Below, piece after piece: positions 37,027 to 47,133 of a stretch of 64,000 bases of DNA. The stretch is from Promethearchaeia archaeon (GTDB taxonomy: Archaea; Asgardarchaeota; Lokiarchaeia; Sigyniarchaeales; SOKP01). The notes beneath the pieces were generated by a model. The model was not told where the DNA came from. It saw only the letters and a list, made by a program, of their open reading frames with translations, and made no database searches. The stretch spans positions 124,001-188,000 of the forward strand of contig JAHQWK010000002.1 in assembly GCA_029856145.1 (NCBI GenBank), given 5' to 3'. A program made the position numbers and the translations under genes. The first letter of the stretch is position 1. Each line of letters starts with the position of its first letter.

Positions 37027-38540
37027 ATGAGTTATAAACTTCCTACAGAGAAGGACCTTGATGCTATGATCGGCATTGTGGGTAAAGAATACGCTACAAA
37101 TAACAAAGCGATTACTGCGTCTTACCTGGCGAAATCAGTAATGGGTTTAGAAATCTTTTATTCAAAATCGGATAATGACTAAAGAGCCAAATCCCTGATA
37201 TCGTCATTCGACCTAAATTCGTTGAAGAGATTCGCAAAATCTTAATATATTGTTCCGCGGAGAAAATTGCAGTAAGTCCGGTCTCGGGGGGATTGTCTGG
37301 TGGGTTTTCGTGCCCAACAATCAAACCTGGCGGAGTGCTCCTTGATTTAGGAAGAATGAATAGAATTATTGAAATTGACGAGGAAAATCGATATTGTATC
37401 ATAGAACCAGGGGTTACAAACGGTGAACTTTGGGCTTATATGCACAAAAACCACCCAGATTGGGCCCCTCCTATTCCTGATGGTGCTCCTCCTGCAGCAA
37501 CCGTTATGGGAGACGCAATAGATCGTGGATTTTCATTGTATACATCTTCAGTAGGTCCACAAGGAGATAATTTTATGTGTGGAGAAATTGTTTTTCCAAA
37601 TGGAGATGTGGTACGAACTGGTTCATGGGCGCTTCCTTTTGCAAAACCTTTCTATAAGTATGGACTAGGGCCTGATATGTGGTCATTTCTAATGGGCAGT
37701 CAAGGTGCACTTGGAGTAGTTACTAAAGCGGCTGTTAAAATATATCCTCACCCCAAATATAAAACAGTTGTAGTGTGGGGGATGTCAAATCCTTATGATA
37801 TGCAAGATTTAACTCTTGAAATTGCAAAACAAGAATTCGGAATTTCTCATAACACAGTAATGGTTCAAGGAGGGAATTATCCTTTAGTAATGGCTCGTTG
37901 GCCTAAAGATAAAGTTCCCCATGATTATAAGTTCTTTGAAGGTTTAGGAATTCCAGAATGGTGGATGAATTGGGAATGTTGGGCTCAAACTCAAGAAGAG
38001 TTGGACTATGTAGTTAATAGAATTAATAGTATGGCAGAAGATTTTAAAAAAAGAGCAAAAGATCCTGATGCTATAAAACCTCAAGAACTTCATCCTAAGC
38101 AAATCGCAAGCAGAATGAAAAAACCAAACAAAATCGCAATTCCTTACAGTTTTTGGGAAGCTGGCTTTTTATTTATCACATGGTATACTCCATGGCCGGA
38201 ATGTGGACACTTTGCTGATATGTATTGTAAAGCTATGGAAAAGTATGGATTTCCACCAGTTATGTGGATAGCAAGTATTGAACGGTGTAGACAAGCAATT
38301 TGTATGCCAATCGTCTGTTTTGATTCCACTAAGCAATCAGATTTAGAAAAGGTTCAAGAGATGAATAGAGAAACAACTGAATATGCTCTTAAGCAAGGTT
38401 GGTTAAATTACAGACCAGATCCATACATTCATATCCAAGCTTATTATCAAGCGGGGATGTATTGGAAATATTTAAGAGCCTTTAAGAAACTCGTAGATCC
38501 TAATATGATAATGCATCCAGGAAGACTAGCTCTTCCATAA
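37027..38540 (+). CDS. FAD-linked oxidase (GlcD-like), N-terminal region frameshifted
   Basis: An intact 415-residue frame runs from TTG 37293, but starting there would cut the FAD-binding PCMH domain. Continuous homology extends upstream to ATG 37027, which has an AGAGGTTGG leader. It first reads SYKLPTEKDLDAMIGIVGKEY in frame 1, then SFIQNRIMTKEPNP in frame 2, then DIVIRPKFVEE in frame 0. One extra A in GAAA (about 37158) and one extra C in CCC (about 37193) would explain this. The body has GGLSGGF, SQGALGVVTKA and HPGR at the end. It forms an operon with the Fe-S gene that follows and probably oxidises a hydroxy acid. Confidence 0.82.
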
Positions 38541-38560
38541 ATAAAGGAGGTTAATAAAAA

Positions 38561-39982
38561 ATGGCTAAAACAGGAATGGAAAGATTAGAAGAATTGAAAA
38601 AAGATATTTATAAATGTATTCACTGTAAGGCATGCAGATTCGCTTATTCTGGCGAACCTGACAGAGAGGGAATAGGAGAATATGCAGGAAAGCAAAGTAC
38701 TGTACTTTACGAAGGAATGGTAGACGCTTGTCCGGCAGGTATTGAGTATGGATGGGAAGCTTTCTGGAATGCAGGTAAAATGTGGATTGCCCGATCAATT
38801 TTAAGCGGGGACTTAGAATTTAGTGATGAAGTTAGGGATGTCATTCTACCATGCATTACGTGTGGTCAATGTTCAGCTCAATGTGATAATAAAATTCGTA
38901 CTGTTGATATTATAGAGTCTTTAAGAGCAGCATGTATAGAATCTGGAGTGCCAATGATAGAAAAACATGAATTAGTAGACAAACTAGTGAAAGAGCGAAA
39001 TAACCCATACGGTGGTGCTGCTGCTGATAGATTTAAATGGGCTAAAGATGCCGGCCTGGAGAAATTTATCAATAATAAAGATGCGAAAATTGCATATTAT
39101 GTAGGATGTACTGCAAGTTACCGTCAAATAGAGGTTGCTGTTGCGACTGCCAAATTATTCGAGCTATTAGGCATGAATTTCACGCTAGTTGCAGACGAAG
39201 TATGTTGTGGAAGCCCATTTTTCAGGATAGGAGCAGTTGATACCGCACAGGGATTAATGAGGAAAAATCTTGAAGCTTTCAAGAATATGGAAATGGTATA
39301 TTTCAGCTGTGCTGGGTGTTATAGAACGATTACCATTGATTACCCAAAATGGATGGCTGAAGACGAAGAACTTCCTTTTAAAACACAGCATGCATTTGAA
39401 CTAGTAACAAGGTTAGTCCAACAAGAGAAAATCAAATTCAAACCAAATAAGGAATTAAAAGGAAAGGTGGTTACCTATCATGATCCCTGTCATACTGGTA
39501 GACATTTTGCTGTTGATATGGAACAAGATATTATCGCAAAATCTAAGAACCTTTTGATGGATAGCCGTAAAATCAAGAAAGCAATTGAAGAGTGGTATGA
39601 AGTTCCACGTGTCATTCTAAGAAAACTTGAAGAGGACGTAGGAATTAAATTTAATGAGATGTACCGTATAAAGCTTGATAGTATGTGTTGTGGTGCTGGT
39701 GGAGGAGTAAGAGCAGGATATCCAGAATTTTCTCTCAGAACCGCCAGTTTGCGATGTGACGAGGCAAATGCTGTTGGAGCAGACATTTTAACAACCGAAT
39801 GTCCCTTCTGTTGGAGAAATCTCTACGATGCCAATGAAATGTACAATCACGGTATGGTTGTTATGGGTGTTCTTCAAATGATTACAGAATATAATCTTTT
39901 GGATATTTTAGAGAAGCCCAAAGAAGAAGATTTCTTAACACCATCTATTAGAGAGGCAATGGAAGAAGAACCTAAAAAATGA
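38561..39982 (+). CDS. HdrD/GlcF-like Fe-S oxidoreductase with CCG domains
   Basis: A 473-residue cytoplasmic Fe-S protein. Two cluster motifs lie in the N-terminal region (CIHCKACRF with a distal cysteine in DACPAG, and CITCGQCSAQCD). Two CCG (DUF224) modules follow, CCGSPFF...CAGCYRT and MCCGAGGG...CPFCWRN, the pair found in HdrB/HdrD and GlcF that bind non-cubane clusters. A strong Shine-Dalgarno sequence, AAAGGAGGT, precedes ATG 38561, 20 bp after the FAD oxidase. The two subunits likely pass electrons from FAD to a membrane or soluble acceptor. Confidence 0.88.
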   Translation: MAKTGMERLEELKKDIYKCIHCKACRFAYSGEPDREGIGEYAGKQSTVLYEGMVDACPAGIEYGWEAFWNAGKMWIARSILSGDLEFSDEVRDVILPCITCGQCSAQCDNKIRTVDIIESLRAACIESGVPMIEKHELVDKLVKERNNPYGGAAADRFKWAKDAGLEKFINNKDAKIAYYVGCTASYRQIEVAVATAKLFELLGMNFTLVADEVCCGSPFFRIGAVDTAQGLMRKNLEAFKNMEMVYFSCAGCYRTITIDYPKWMAEDEELPFKTQHAFELVTRLVQQEKIKFKPNKELKGKVVTYHDPCHTGRHFAVDMEQDIIAKSKNLLMDSRKIKKAIEEWYEVPRVILRKLEEDVGIKFNEMYRIKLDSMCCGAGGGVRAGYPEFSLRTASLRCDEANAVGADILTTECPFCWRNLYDANEMYNHGMVVMGVLQMITEYNLLDILEKPKEEDFLTPSIREAMEEEPKK

Positions 39983-40177
39983 GCGAATTGCTCGTTTAAA
40001 CTTTATTTTTTTTTTTGATTTTTGCTATTACAGAATTTTAGTTTCTGAATAAATTAATTTTTATTAAAGAAGAGAAGTAAGATATATATGAGAAACACGT
40101 GTTATTCTACTTTATAGATATTAATTACTTAAAACTTATCATATAAATAGAAACTAATTAACATTAAGTGAAATCAC

Positions 40178-41683
40178 ATGGATTTGAGAAGTAATCTAAG
40201 AAAATATCTTCCTCTAATTGGATTCATTTTACTTATAGGACTCGTTCTTTCGTCGTGGATAATATATCTTCCGAATATTCCTGAAAAAACACCAAGGCTT
40301 GCAAAAAGAAAAGCAATTATCCTATGTAGCGCAAATGATTTTTATGGTAGTGAATCTGAAGATGAATTTAATGGGAGCCCAGATGCTAATTTTACAACAA
40401 ACACAGGTAATTGGTTTTTTACAGACAGTGAGACAAATAGTTTTCATGAATGGACTTCATTTGGAAATGAAACTTTAGGATCTTTATATATCAAACCTAT
40501 AGGACCTGGTTTGATTAATGCTAGTCTAACATATAATTGGACTTATCCTTTATATGAATACGCGCTCTATAACATCTCTGTAAGTGTCCAAATTAATGAA
40601 ACAGGGAATTTTGTAGGAAAAGGTGCTCGTATTGGCATACAATGGTTAGATTCAAGTGATATCCTAGTTAGAACTGATTGGTCGACTTATCTTAATGCTA
40701 CAGGAAATAAATGGAGGAATATTAACATGGGTGGAGTATGCAACAATGAAACGGAAAATGAGTTATTTAAAATGAAGTTGATATTAGCTTTTGAAGGTGA
40801 TTTTGTAGGAGCTGGTCCAACAGATAGTGTGCATTATGATGATGTTATAGTCGATCGATTAATACAAGTCAATTTAACTGATCCAACCGATCCGCCTCCA
40901 GATGGAAAAATAAATTCAGATGGATTTCCTGCTCAGGCACTTCAAGTTTATTGGATTTTAAAAGATCATGGATATACAGATGATAATATATTTTTAATGC
41001 TTTACCATACTGGAGACGATGTAATAGATATCGATGTGTTTGATATTTACACTAATGATTTAAATAGATCTGGAGTTCTTGCTGATATTGATGTTGAAAA
41101 TGACGATGTGAATGCAAGTAGGTTTAAACAAGAATTGGATATATCTAATCCAGAGTCATTTGCCTCAAGTATTCGTGCTAAAGATCAATTGATAATTTTC
41201 ATGACAGATCATGGGTCAAACGCAGTTCTTCCGGACAAAAACGCTACATTCCATTTCGAGGCAGATAATAGTTATATTAACGAAACAGAATTTTACGATT
41301 TAGTGAAAGAAATAACTTGCGAGAGAATGTTGATTTGTGTGGATTGCTGTTTTAGTGGTAATTTCCTAAATGAAAATAAAAACATTGGGCAAAGTTGGTA
41401 TGATTTACCTAATTGTATTCTGATCAGCGCAGCATCAAATGTTTTATCTTGGTATTGGATTAACAATAAGAATCCAGATGGTTTCGCGGGATCATGGTTT
41501 TTTCATCCATTTTGGGAACAATTAGATTTGAATCAAACTATAATGTCAGCTTATAATTTTGCATTAGGATTTATTCCTAGTATTAATTTTCCAAAACCTG
41601 TTGCCATTATTCAGAATCCATTGATGAAAGATAATTTAGGAATAAATGATACATGGAGTTTTGATAGCGATCCTCAATTATAA
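40178..41683 (+). CDS. Membrane-anchored caspase-fold (clan CD) cysteine peptidase
   Basis: A 501-residue surface protein. One membrane helix (about 13-33) anchors the N-terminus. A beta-rich segment at about 60-230 with many Asn-X-Thr/Ser sites resembles a carbohydrate-binding or jelly-roll insert. The caspase-like part follows, with the catalytic histidine at 345 (FMTDHGS) and cysteine at 391 in DCCFSG (389-394), the metacaspase-type DxCxSG motif. It resembles C13/C14 peptidases. No pro-domain beyond the anchor is seen. Likely acts outside the cell. Confidence 0.78.
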   Translation: MDLRSNLRKYLPLIGFILLIGLVLSSWIIYLPNIPEKTPRLAKRKAIILCSANDFYGSESEDEFNGSPDANFTTNTGNWFFTDSETNSFHEWTSFGNETLGSLYIKPIGPGLINASLTYNWTYPLYEYALYNISVSVQINETGNFVGKGARIGIQWLDSSDILVRTDWSTYLNATGNKWRNINMGGVCNNETENELFKMKLILAFEGDFVGAGPTDSVHYDDVIVDRLIQVNLTDPTDPPPDGKINSDGFPAQALQVYWILKDHGYTDDNIFLMLYHTGDDVIDIDVFDIYTNDLNRSGVLADIDVENDDVNASRFKQELDISNPESFASSIRAKDQLIIFMTDHGSNAVLPDKNATFHFEADNSYINETEFYDLVKEITCERMLICVDCCFSGNFLNENKNIGQSWYDLPNCILISAASNVLSWYWINNKNPDGFAGSWFFHPFWEQLDLNQTIMSAYNFALGFIPSINFPKPVAIIQNPLMKDNLGINDTWSFDSDPQL

Positions 41684-41830
41684 ATCTATTTTTTTAATCC
41701 TTTTTTGTTAATTTAGTAGTGAACTCTTTGATTATATTGAGTTTTTTAGATATTTACTATTTTCTTCACTTAAATTTATATTACAATTAGAATTTATTCT
41801 AAAATAATAATGTACAAATAAAAGGTCATA

Positions 41831-42475
41831 ATGAAAGTAGTGTTTAAAAGACATAACAATGGACTAGTTTTTAATTTAATTATCTTCATAACACTTCTTT
41901 TAATAGGTGTAAATTCTCAAGTTTACAATGATTTAGGTAATCAAGAAGATAAAGGGGATACTATTAGCAATAAAGAAGCATTATTTATTACTCAGGGTCC
42001 TACTAATGATACTACCGCTCCAGTTATTACATTCATTCAACCAGACATGAATAATACTATAATAAGGATAAAATCTTACACAATAAAAGTAAATATCACC
42101 GATGAGAATCCACCACTTTTTGGGAATGTAACTTTTCAGATCTCAAATTTTACAAACTTTTTATTTAATGCCACAATGAATTACGACGGAGGAAATCAAT
42201 GGAGTTTTAATTGGGATAATATTAGTTTATATCCAAATCGATTTTATAAAGGGTATATAATCCAAATTCTAGCTAAAGATTCCTCATCAGATGAAAATCT
42301 TGGAATGACGGGAGATTTTTATATTTATCTAAATGTACCTGGAGTAACTCCAGGGATATTAAATTTATTTATCTATATTTCAGTAGTTTGTTTTACCCTT
42401 GCTGCAATAATAGTCTACTTAAACAGAAAGGTTCTTCGTAAAATTTCAGACAAAAAAACAGGAGATACTAAATGA
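41831..42475 (+). CDS. Type I surface protein of unknown function
   Basis: A 214-residue protein with an N-terminal signal-like segment (about 10-30), a beta-rich ectodomain with several N-glycosylation-type sites, and a C-terminal membrane helix at about 175-198 followed by a basic tail (YLNRKVLRK). DTTAPVITFIQPDMNNTI followed by VNITDENP is the usual start of an archaeal Ig-like repeat. It follows the caspase-like gene by 147 bp on the same strand. Function unknown. Confidence 0.6.
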   Translation: MKVVFKRHNNGLVFNLIIFITLLLIGVNSQVYNDLGNQEDKGDTISNKEALFITQGPTNDTTAPVITFIQPDMNNTIIRIKSYTIKVNITDENPPLFGNVTFQISNFTNFLFNATMNYDGGNQWSFNWDNISLYPNRFYKGYIIQILAKDSSSDENLGMTGDFYIYLNVPGVTPGILNLFIYISVVCFTLAAIIVYLNRKVLRKISDKKTGDTK

Positions 42476-42679
42476 ATCTATGAATATTAAATATTGTTTC
42501 TTTAATCTATATTTTGAATAATATACGATATTTAAGCTAAACAAAAATCCGAGAAATTTCTGTAAATTCTTTAATTATAAATATTTCTAAATATAAGATT
42601 TTCAATTCCAAAAAAATAAATGCTAAAATTTTCATTAATAACAAAACATAAAATAACGATTTTAGGAGTATTTTAAATA

Positions 42680-45600
42680 TTGATTAATGTGGACGATAAA
42701 TCTGCTTATCCTTATATAACGAAATTTAAAAAAGAGCCTTTTAAATCATTTATAAATATTAAAAGGAAAGACATTAAAAGTTTTTACTATAGAAATTATG
42801 ATAAATTGATTGAATTCTATCAACACTTTAATCAAAACCTATTAAGAGTTCCCCAATTAAATTTGGAAGTTGTTCATTGGTTCTTATTACTTAGGAAATA
42901 TCTCAAAGAAGATAAAAGAGTAAATAGAGAAGAAATATTTAAATTTATAAAGAAATGTGAAGTTCATCAATACGAAAGCGTAGGATTCAAATTTTCTCCT
43001 TACTCTGATAAAATTCCTGACATTTATTCTACTTATTTAGCTTTATCTTGTCTTAAAAATCTAGGACTTTTAAAAGAATATCTAACTTCTGAGAAACAAA
43101 CCCAAATTAAAGGAGAAATTAAAAATTTCGTCTTGGCACACAAGAAAGGTAATAATTTTTTACATTGCCAAGATAAGGAATGTGAAACGTGTAAAAATTG
43201 TCAACCTGCTAGAATATTGTATTATGTATTGGAAATCTTCTCACTTTTAGGTGTTGATGTTCGTACTAATAGAGATAAATTTCGTTCATATCTCAGTGAT
43301 AGAAAAAAAGACTCTTCATTAATTTTTAGACTTTTATGCCTTAAACACTTAGATCTTGATTCCGAAGTTAAAGACAAAGAATTACAATTCCTTCAACAGC
43401 AGCAAAAAGAAAGTGGCGGATTTGGGTTTAATCAAGAAGCTAATATTAGTATCACTTTCTGGCTAGTTTACATTCTTGAATCATACTCATGGTTATTAGA
43501 CTATAATACCACAGGTATATATTCTTATATAAATCAGAAATTAGAAGAAAACTTAACTGTTCAAGAACAATGGAATTATGTTAAATTAATAGAAGTTTCA
43601 AGATTAGTTGTTCTTTTATCTTTGATTTGGCAGAAGTTTGTTGATGAAATTGAGAGGGTAGTATTTAAGCAATTAGAAAAAGAAAATTATATTGATATTA
43701 TTCAACTAAAGACTACTTTTGGTTTTGCAGAATATATTGAAGATATAATTTCATATATTAATCTTAACTATAATTTTAATTTAGAGATTATAGATAACGA
43801 GGCTGAATTCAAGAATTATCTTAGTGATCTTAGCCAAGGAAAAAAAAAATACTTCCAAATTTTTTATGACAAACTTAAGAATAATAGTATAATTTCTCTT
43901 ACAGATCTTCTAAAAAAGTACAAAACGTTTAATTATGAACCATTGAGATTAAGGGAAGATGTCTTCCCAATAATCAAAGAAATGGTCGATAGAAGGTTTT
44001 TTATTGGAAATATCAGAACAAAAAAAATTTTCTTAGGTTTTAAGACAAAACACTTATTTTATTTGAATTATCTTCTGAAGAAAATCATATTATCTGATAT
44101 GGATTTGAATACAGAAAGATTATATGAAGAAAAGGAAAAACTTGAAGATATTAAGAATGATATTTATAACATGACTTTAAAATTACAGCAGGTCACCTCC
44201 CAGATACGAGAAGAGATTGAAAGTTATCTTTTAATTGATGAGATTGATTATGCAAGAGAGAGGTTAAAATATATATTAAGAAATGCTTTAATGGAAGCTG
44301 ATTTTTTAAATGAAAATATAGAAAGTTCTTTTAATGAAATTCTTAAATATGTTAACATACAAGCAAGTTTAGGAGCAGAAATCTCTCAATGGAATAAATT
44401 ATATTCTGTTTTACAAAAGAGACTATCAGATGTAGGCGCTTATCTTCAAAGTAAAATTCAAGAAAAAGAAAATTTAAGAAATTTAAATAGTTTATTAGAA
44501 AATCTAAAAGAAAAAGTTGGTATTATAGAAGAAGATTTGAAAAAAAGATTAGATTCTTTCAGAACGCTTTTTTGTGATACTTTTGAGAAGGAATATGATA
44601 ATGAAAAATTAAATCTTATTATCCAAGATTTGGATAAAATGACTCAAAATGTAAGAAAATATGATGAAATAATATTTAACGTATCTCAACAGGTCACTAC
44701 TACGGAAAAGAAAATTGTTAAGAAACATAAAAAGACTATTGATAATTGGATAAAGGTCAAAGATTTTTTCAATGCTGAATTCAATTATTATATTGATGGA
44801 TTCCAACTTTTCAACATTAACTTACAAAAATTTGAGGAAATAAATAAACAAATAAGAACTGATATTAGTGAAATCGGTAAGAAGGCAAAAAGTAAAATAA
44901 TGGCAAATGAATTTCAGGAAGCCTTTAATATTACAAAGAAAGAAACTGATCTCTTATTAAATAAGAGATTAGATGAAATTAAGAAAGTTCAATTAATATT
45001 AAAACAAGAAATAAAAAAAAAGCAAAAGCTCTATATACTTTATCGGCACTTACAAGACAAATTGGAAGTTTTAGAATCCAATGTAATCGAATTATTTACA
45101 AATCATGTAAAGGTTTTAAAGAATAAAATCATAGAAGAAAGAAATCGAAGTAAATTAGAAGATTTTGATAATTTTGTGTCTCAAGAAAGTTCTGATCTCA
45201 AATCTCAATTGAAAACTATAAAAAATAATTTAAACCTTTCTCCTAATTCAACAATTGAGGAAGTTATAAAGACATTCAATACGTTTAATAGCAATTATGA
45301 AAAAATAAATAAGATCTATATAAAAAAATTAAATGATTGTAGTAAAAATATAGACAATTTTAAAGAAAAATCAGAATTAAACATAATTCAATGGGATAAA
45401 TTCAGTGATTTCTTAATCAACGAAATATCAGTTTTAAAAGATGAATATATTAACAATATTATTTCAAGTAAATTAAACATAATGGCTGTTGAGAAAAAAA
45501 CAGATAATATTAAATTAGTTGATTTAAAGGATGAGGTAAAATTATCTTGTAAAGTTCTCATCAATAGATTAAAAGATATGATTGATATTTCAAAAATCAA

Positions 45601-47089
45601 TGCCGAGCTTGATGAGGAAGAAAAATCTATTTTAGTATACACAAATTATTATTATTTAAATAAAGAACTTAAGAATTATATTGATAATAATTTATTAAAA
45701 TTAAATCGGGAGAGAATTGGCAAAATTTTAGCTTTATATGACTCAAGCATTAGAAATCGGACTTTGAACATAAATATGTTAGAGCTCCAAAATAGAATCA
45801 AGGATTTAAGAATATTTAAAGATGTTCTTCCAAAACAGTTCTATGAAAAGGTTAGAGAGCTTCAAATCAATCAAGAAAGAGAAGAATTTATTGAAACCAA
45901 AAATAATTTTGAATCAATTTTAGAAAATGAAAGAGTAGCTATAAAGAATATAAAACAAAGTCTAAAGTTATTTAATAAGATGCAGAGTTTTATCAGTCAA
46001 CAATTCAATACTCTTAACATTGGATTGAAAGCGTATACTAATAAAGTCTTCAAAGAAACAGAAAGTTATGATATTTATTTAAAAACCCAAGAAACTTTTG
46101 AGAACAATAGGCATAAAATTAACGAGGAATTGAAACAATCTCAAGATAAAATTGAAAAACAAATAAATTTAGTAGTCAACAAATCAGGTGATTCAAGTAA
46201 ATTAGTCCCTGAGATTAGAGAGTTATATGTGAAAATAAAAAATGATTTTTTAAATGATTATAACAGCAAAATTCAAAAAATTAATGATCATTTAAACATG
46301 ATGAAGATTGAGTCATTTCGTGAGCAGTTATTAACTCTTATTAATAAGAAAAAGATTCATTTAAGTCAATTACTTGGTAATTTAGAAAGAAAAGTAGAAG
46401 ATAATATAGAAATTAAAGAATTCAAGAGGAGTAACTTTTTAATTCAAAAGAGAGCAAAAAGTATTGAATTGGAGATCAAGGAGATCACCAAATCCATCGA
46501 TAATACAACAAAAGAATTTACTAAACAATCAAAAAATTTTAGACGAACATCTAAATTTATACTAGAAGATTTCAATAAATTCATTGACGAATATTCGGAA
46601 ATTTTAACTGAAAAAGTTAAAGCTTTGGAACGTTTAATATTAAAATCATATATAAATATGGCTCTTAAAGCAGTAGCAAATGAATATTTAACAATTGGGT
46701 TTTTAAACAATGAATTAAAAATAAAAAAGCAAAATCTACAAGACCATCTATTATTTCTAATTAGTAGTGGAGAACTAAATGGTAAATATGACCCAAGATT
46801 TACTATATACTATGAAAATCCAGAAATACTAGAAGATTTAGATGAAACTGAACTAGAAGTCATAAAAAACACTAATTTTAAAATAAATATGATGTTACGT
46901 CATCTAAAAAATTTTGCGAGCCAATATGGTAGTATTATAGCTTTTTTTGCTTCAGTTGTAACAATTTCATATTATTTGTTTCTTTTTAGTGGAGGTAATC
47001 CTGCCGTAATCGCTTTACCTATAGTAATTACAGTGCTTCTTATAGTATTTTATTTTTTAAGAAAAGACAAAGAAGAAAAAATTAAGTAG
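42680..47089 (+). CDS. Giant membrane-anchored coiled-coil protein with N-terminal toroid domain
   Basis: A 1469-residue protein, by far the largest here. Residues about 50-310 are helical with DKIPDIYSTYLALSCLKNLG and ESGGFGFNQEANISITFWLVY, resembling the alpha/alpha-toroid of prenyltransferase/terpene-cyclase-like domains. A CxxC-type cluster (CQDKECETCKNC) sits inside it. Residues about 470-1370 are an almost unbroken, highly charged coiled coil. Near the C-terminus two close hydrophobic segments (about 1415-1460) should anchor it in the membrane, with a lysine-rich end. The start is TTG 42680. It may be a cytoskeletal or tethering element (inference). Confidence 0.68.
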   Translation: MINVDDKSAYPYITKFKKEPFKSFINIKRKDIKSFYYRNYDKLIEFYQHFNQNLLRVPQLNLEVVHWFLLLRKYLKEDKRVNREEIFKFIKKCEVHQYESVGFKFSPYSDKIPDIYSTYLALSCLKNLGLLKEYLTSEKQTQIKGEIKNFVLAHKKGNNFLHCQDKECETCKNCQPARILYYVLEIFSLLGVDVRTNRDKFRSYLSDRKKDSSLIFRLLCLKHLDLDSEVKDKELQFLQQQQKESGGFGFNQEANISITFWLVYILESYSWLLDYNTTGIYSYINQKLEENLTVQEQWNYVKLIEVSRLVVLLSLIWQKFVDEIERVVFKQLEKENYIDIIQLKTTFGFAEYIEDIISYINLNYNFNLEIIDNEAEFKNYLSDLSQGKKKYFQIFYDKLKNNSIISLTDLLKKYKTFNYEPLRLREDVFPIIKEMVDRRFFIGNIRTKKIFLGFKTKHLFYLNYLLKKIILSDMDLNTERLYEEKEKLEDIKNDIYNMTLKLQQVTSQIREEIESYLLIDEIDYARERLKYILRNALMEADFLNENIESSFNEILKYVNIQASLGAEISQWNKLYSVLQKRLSDVGAYLQSKIQEKENLRNLNSLLENLKEKVGIIEEDLKKRLDSFRTLFCDTFEKEYDNEKLNLIIQDLDKMTQNVRKYDEIIFNVSQQVTTTEKKIVKKHKKTIDNWIKVKDFFNAEFNYYIDGFQLFNINLQKFEEINKQIRTDISEIGKKAKSKIMANEFQEAFNITKKETDLLLNKRLDEIKKVQLILKQEIKKKQKLYILYRHLQDKLEVLESNVIELFTNHVKVLKNKIIEERNRSKLEDFDNFVSQESSDLKSQLKTIKNNLNLSPNSTIEEVIKTFNTFNSNYEKINKIYIKKLNDCSKNIDNFKEKSELNIIQWDKFSDFLINEISVLKDEYINNIISSKLNIMAVEKKTDNIKLVDLKDEVKLSCKVLINRLKDMIDISKINAELDEEEKSILVYTNYYYLNKELKNYIDNNLLKLNRERIGKILALYDSSIRNRTLNINMLELQNRIKDLRIFKDVLPKQFYEKVRELQINQEREEFIETKNNFESILENERVAIKNIKQSLKLFNKMQSFISQQFNTLNIGLKAYTNKVFKETESYDIYLKTQETFENNRHKINEELKQSQDKIEKQINLVVNKSGDSSKLVPEIRELYVKIKNDFLNDYNSKIQKINDHLNMMKIESFREQLLTLINKKKIHLSQLLGNLERKVEDNIEIKEFKRSNFLIQKRAKSIELEIKEITKSIDNTTKEFTKQSKNFRRTSKFILEDFNKFIDEYSEILTEKVKALERLILKSYINMALKAVANEYLTIGFLNNELKIKKQNLQDHLLFLISSGELNGKYDPRFTIYYENPEILEDLDETELEVIKNTNFKINMMLRHLKNFASQYGSIIAFFASVVTISYYLFLFSGGNPAVIALPIVITVLLIVFYFLRKDKEEKIK

Positions 47090-47133
47090 CCATGGATTTT
47101 ACTTATTTTATTTTTTAATTTATTTATTACAGA

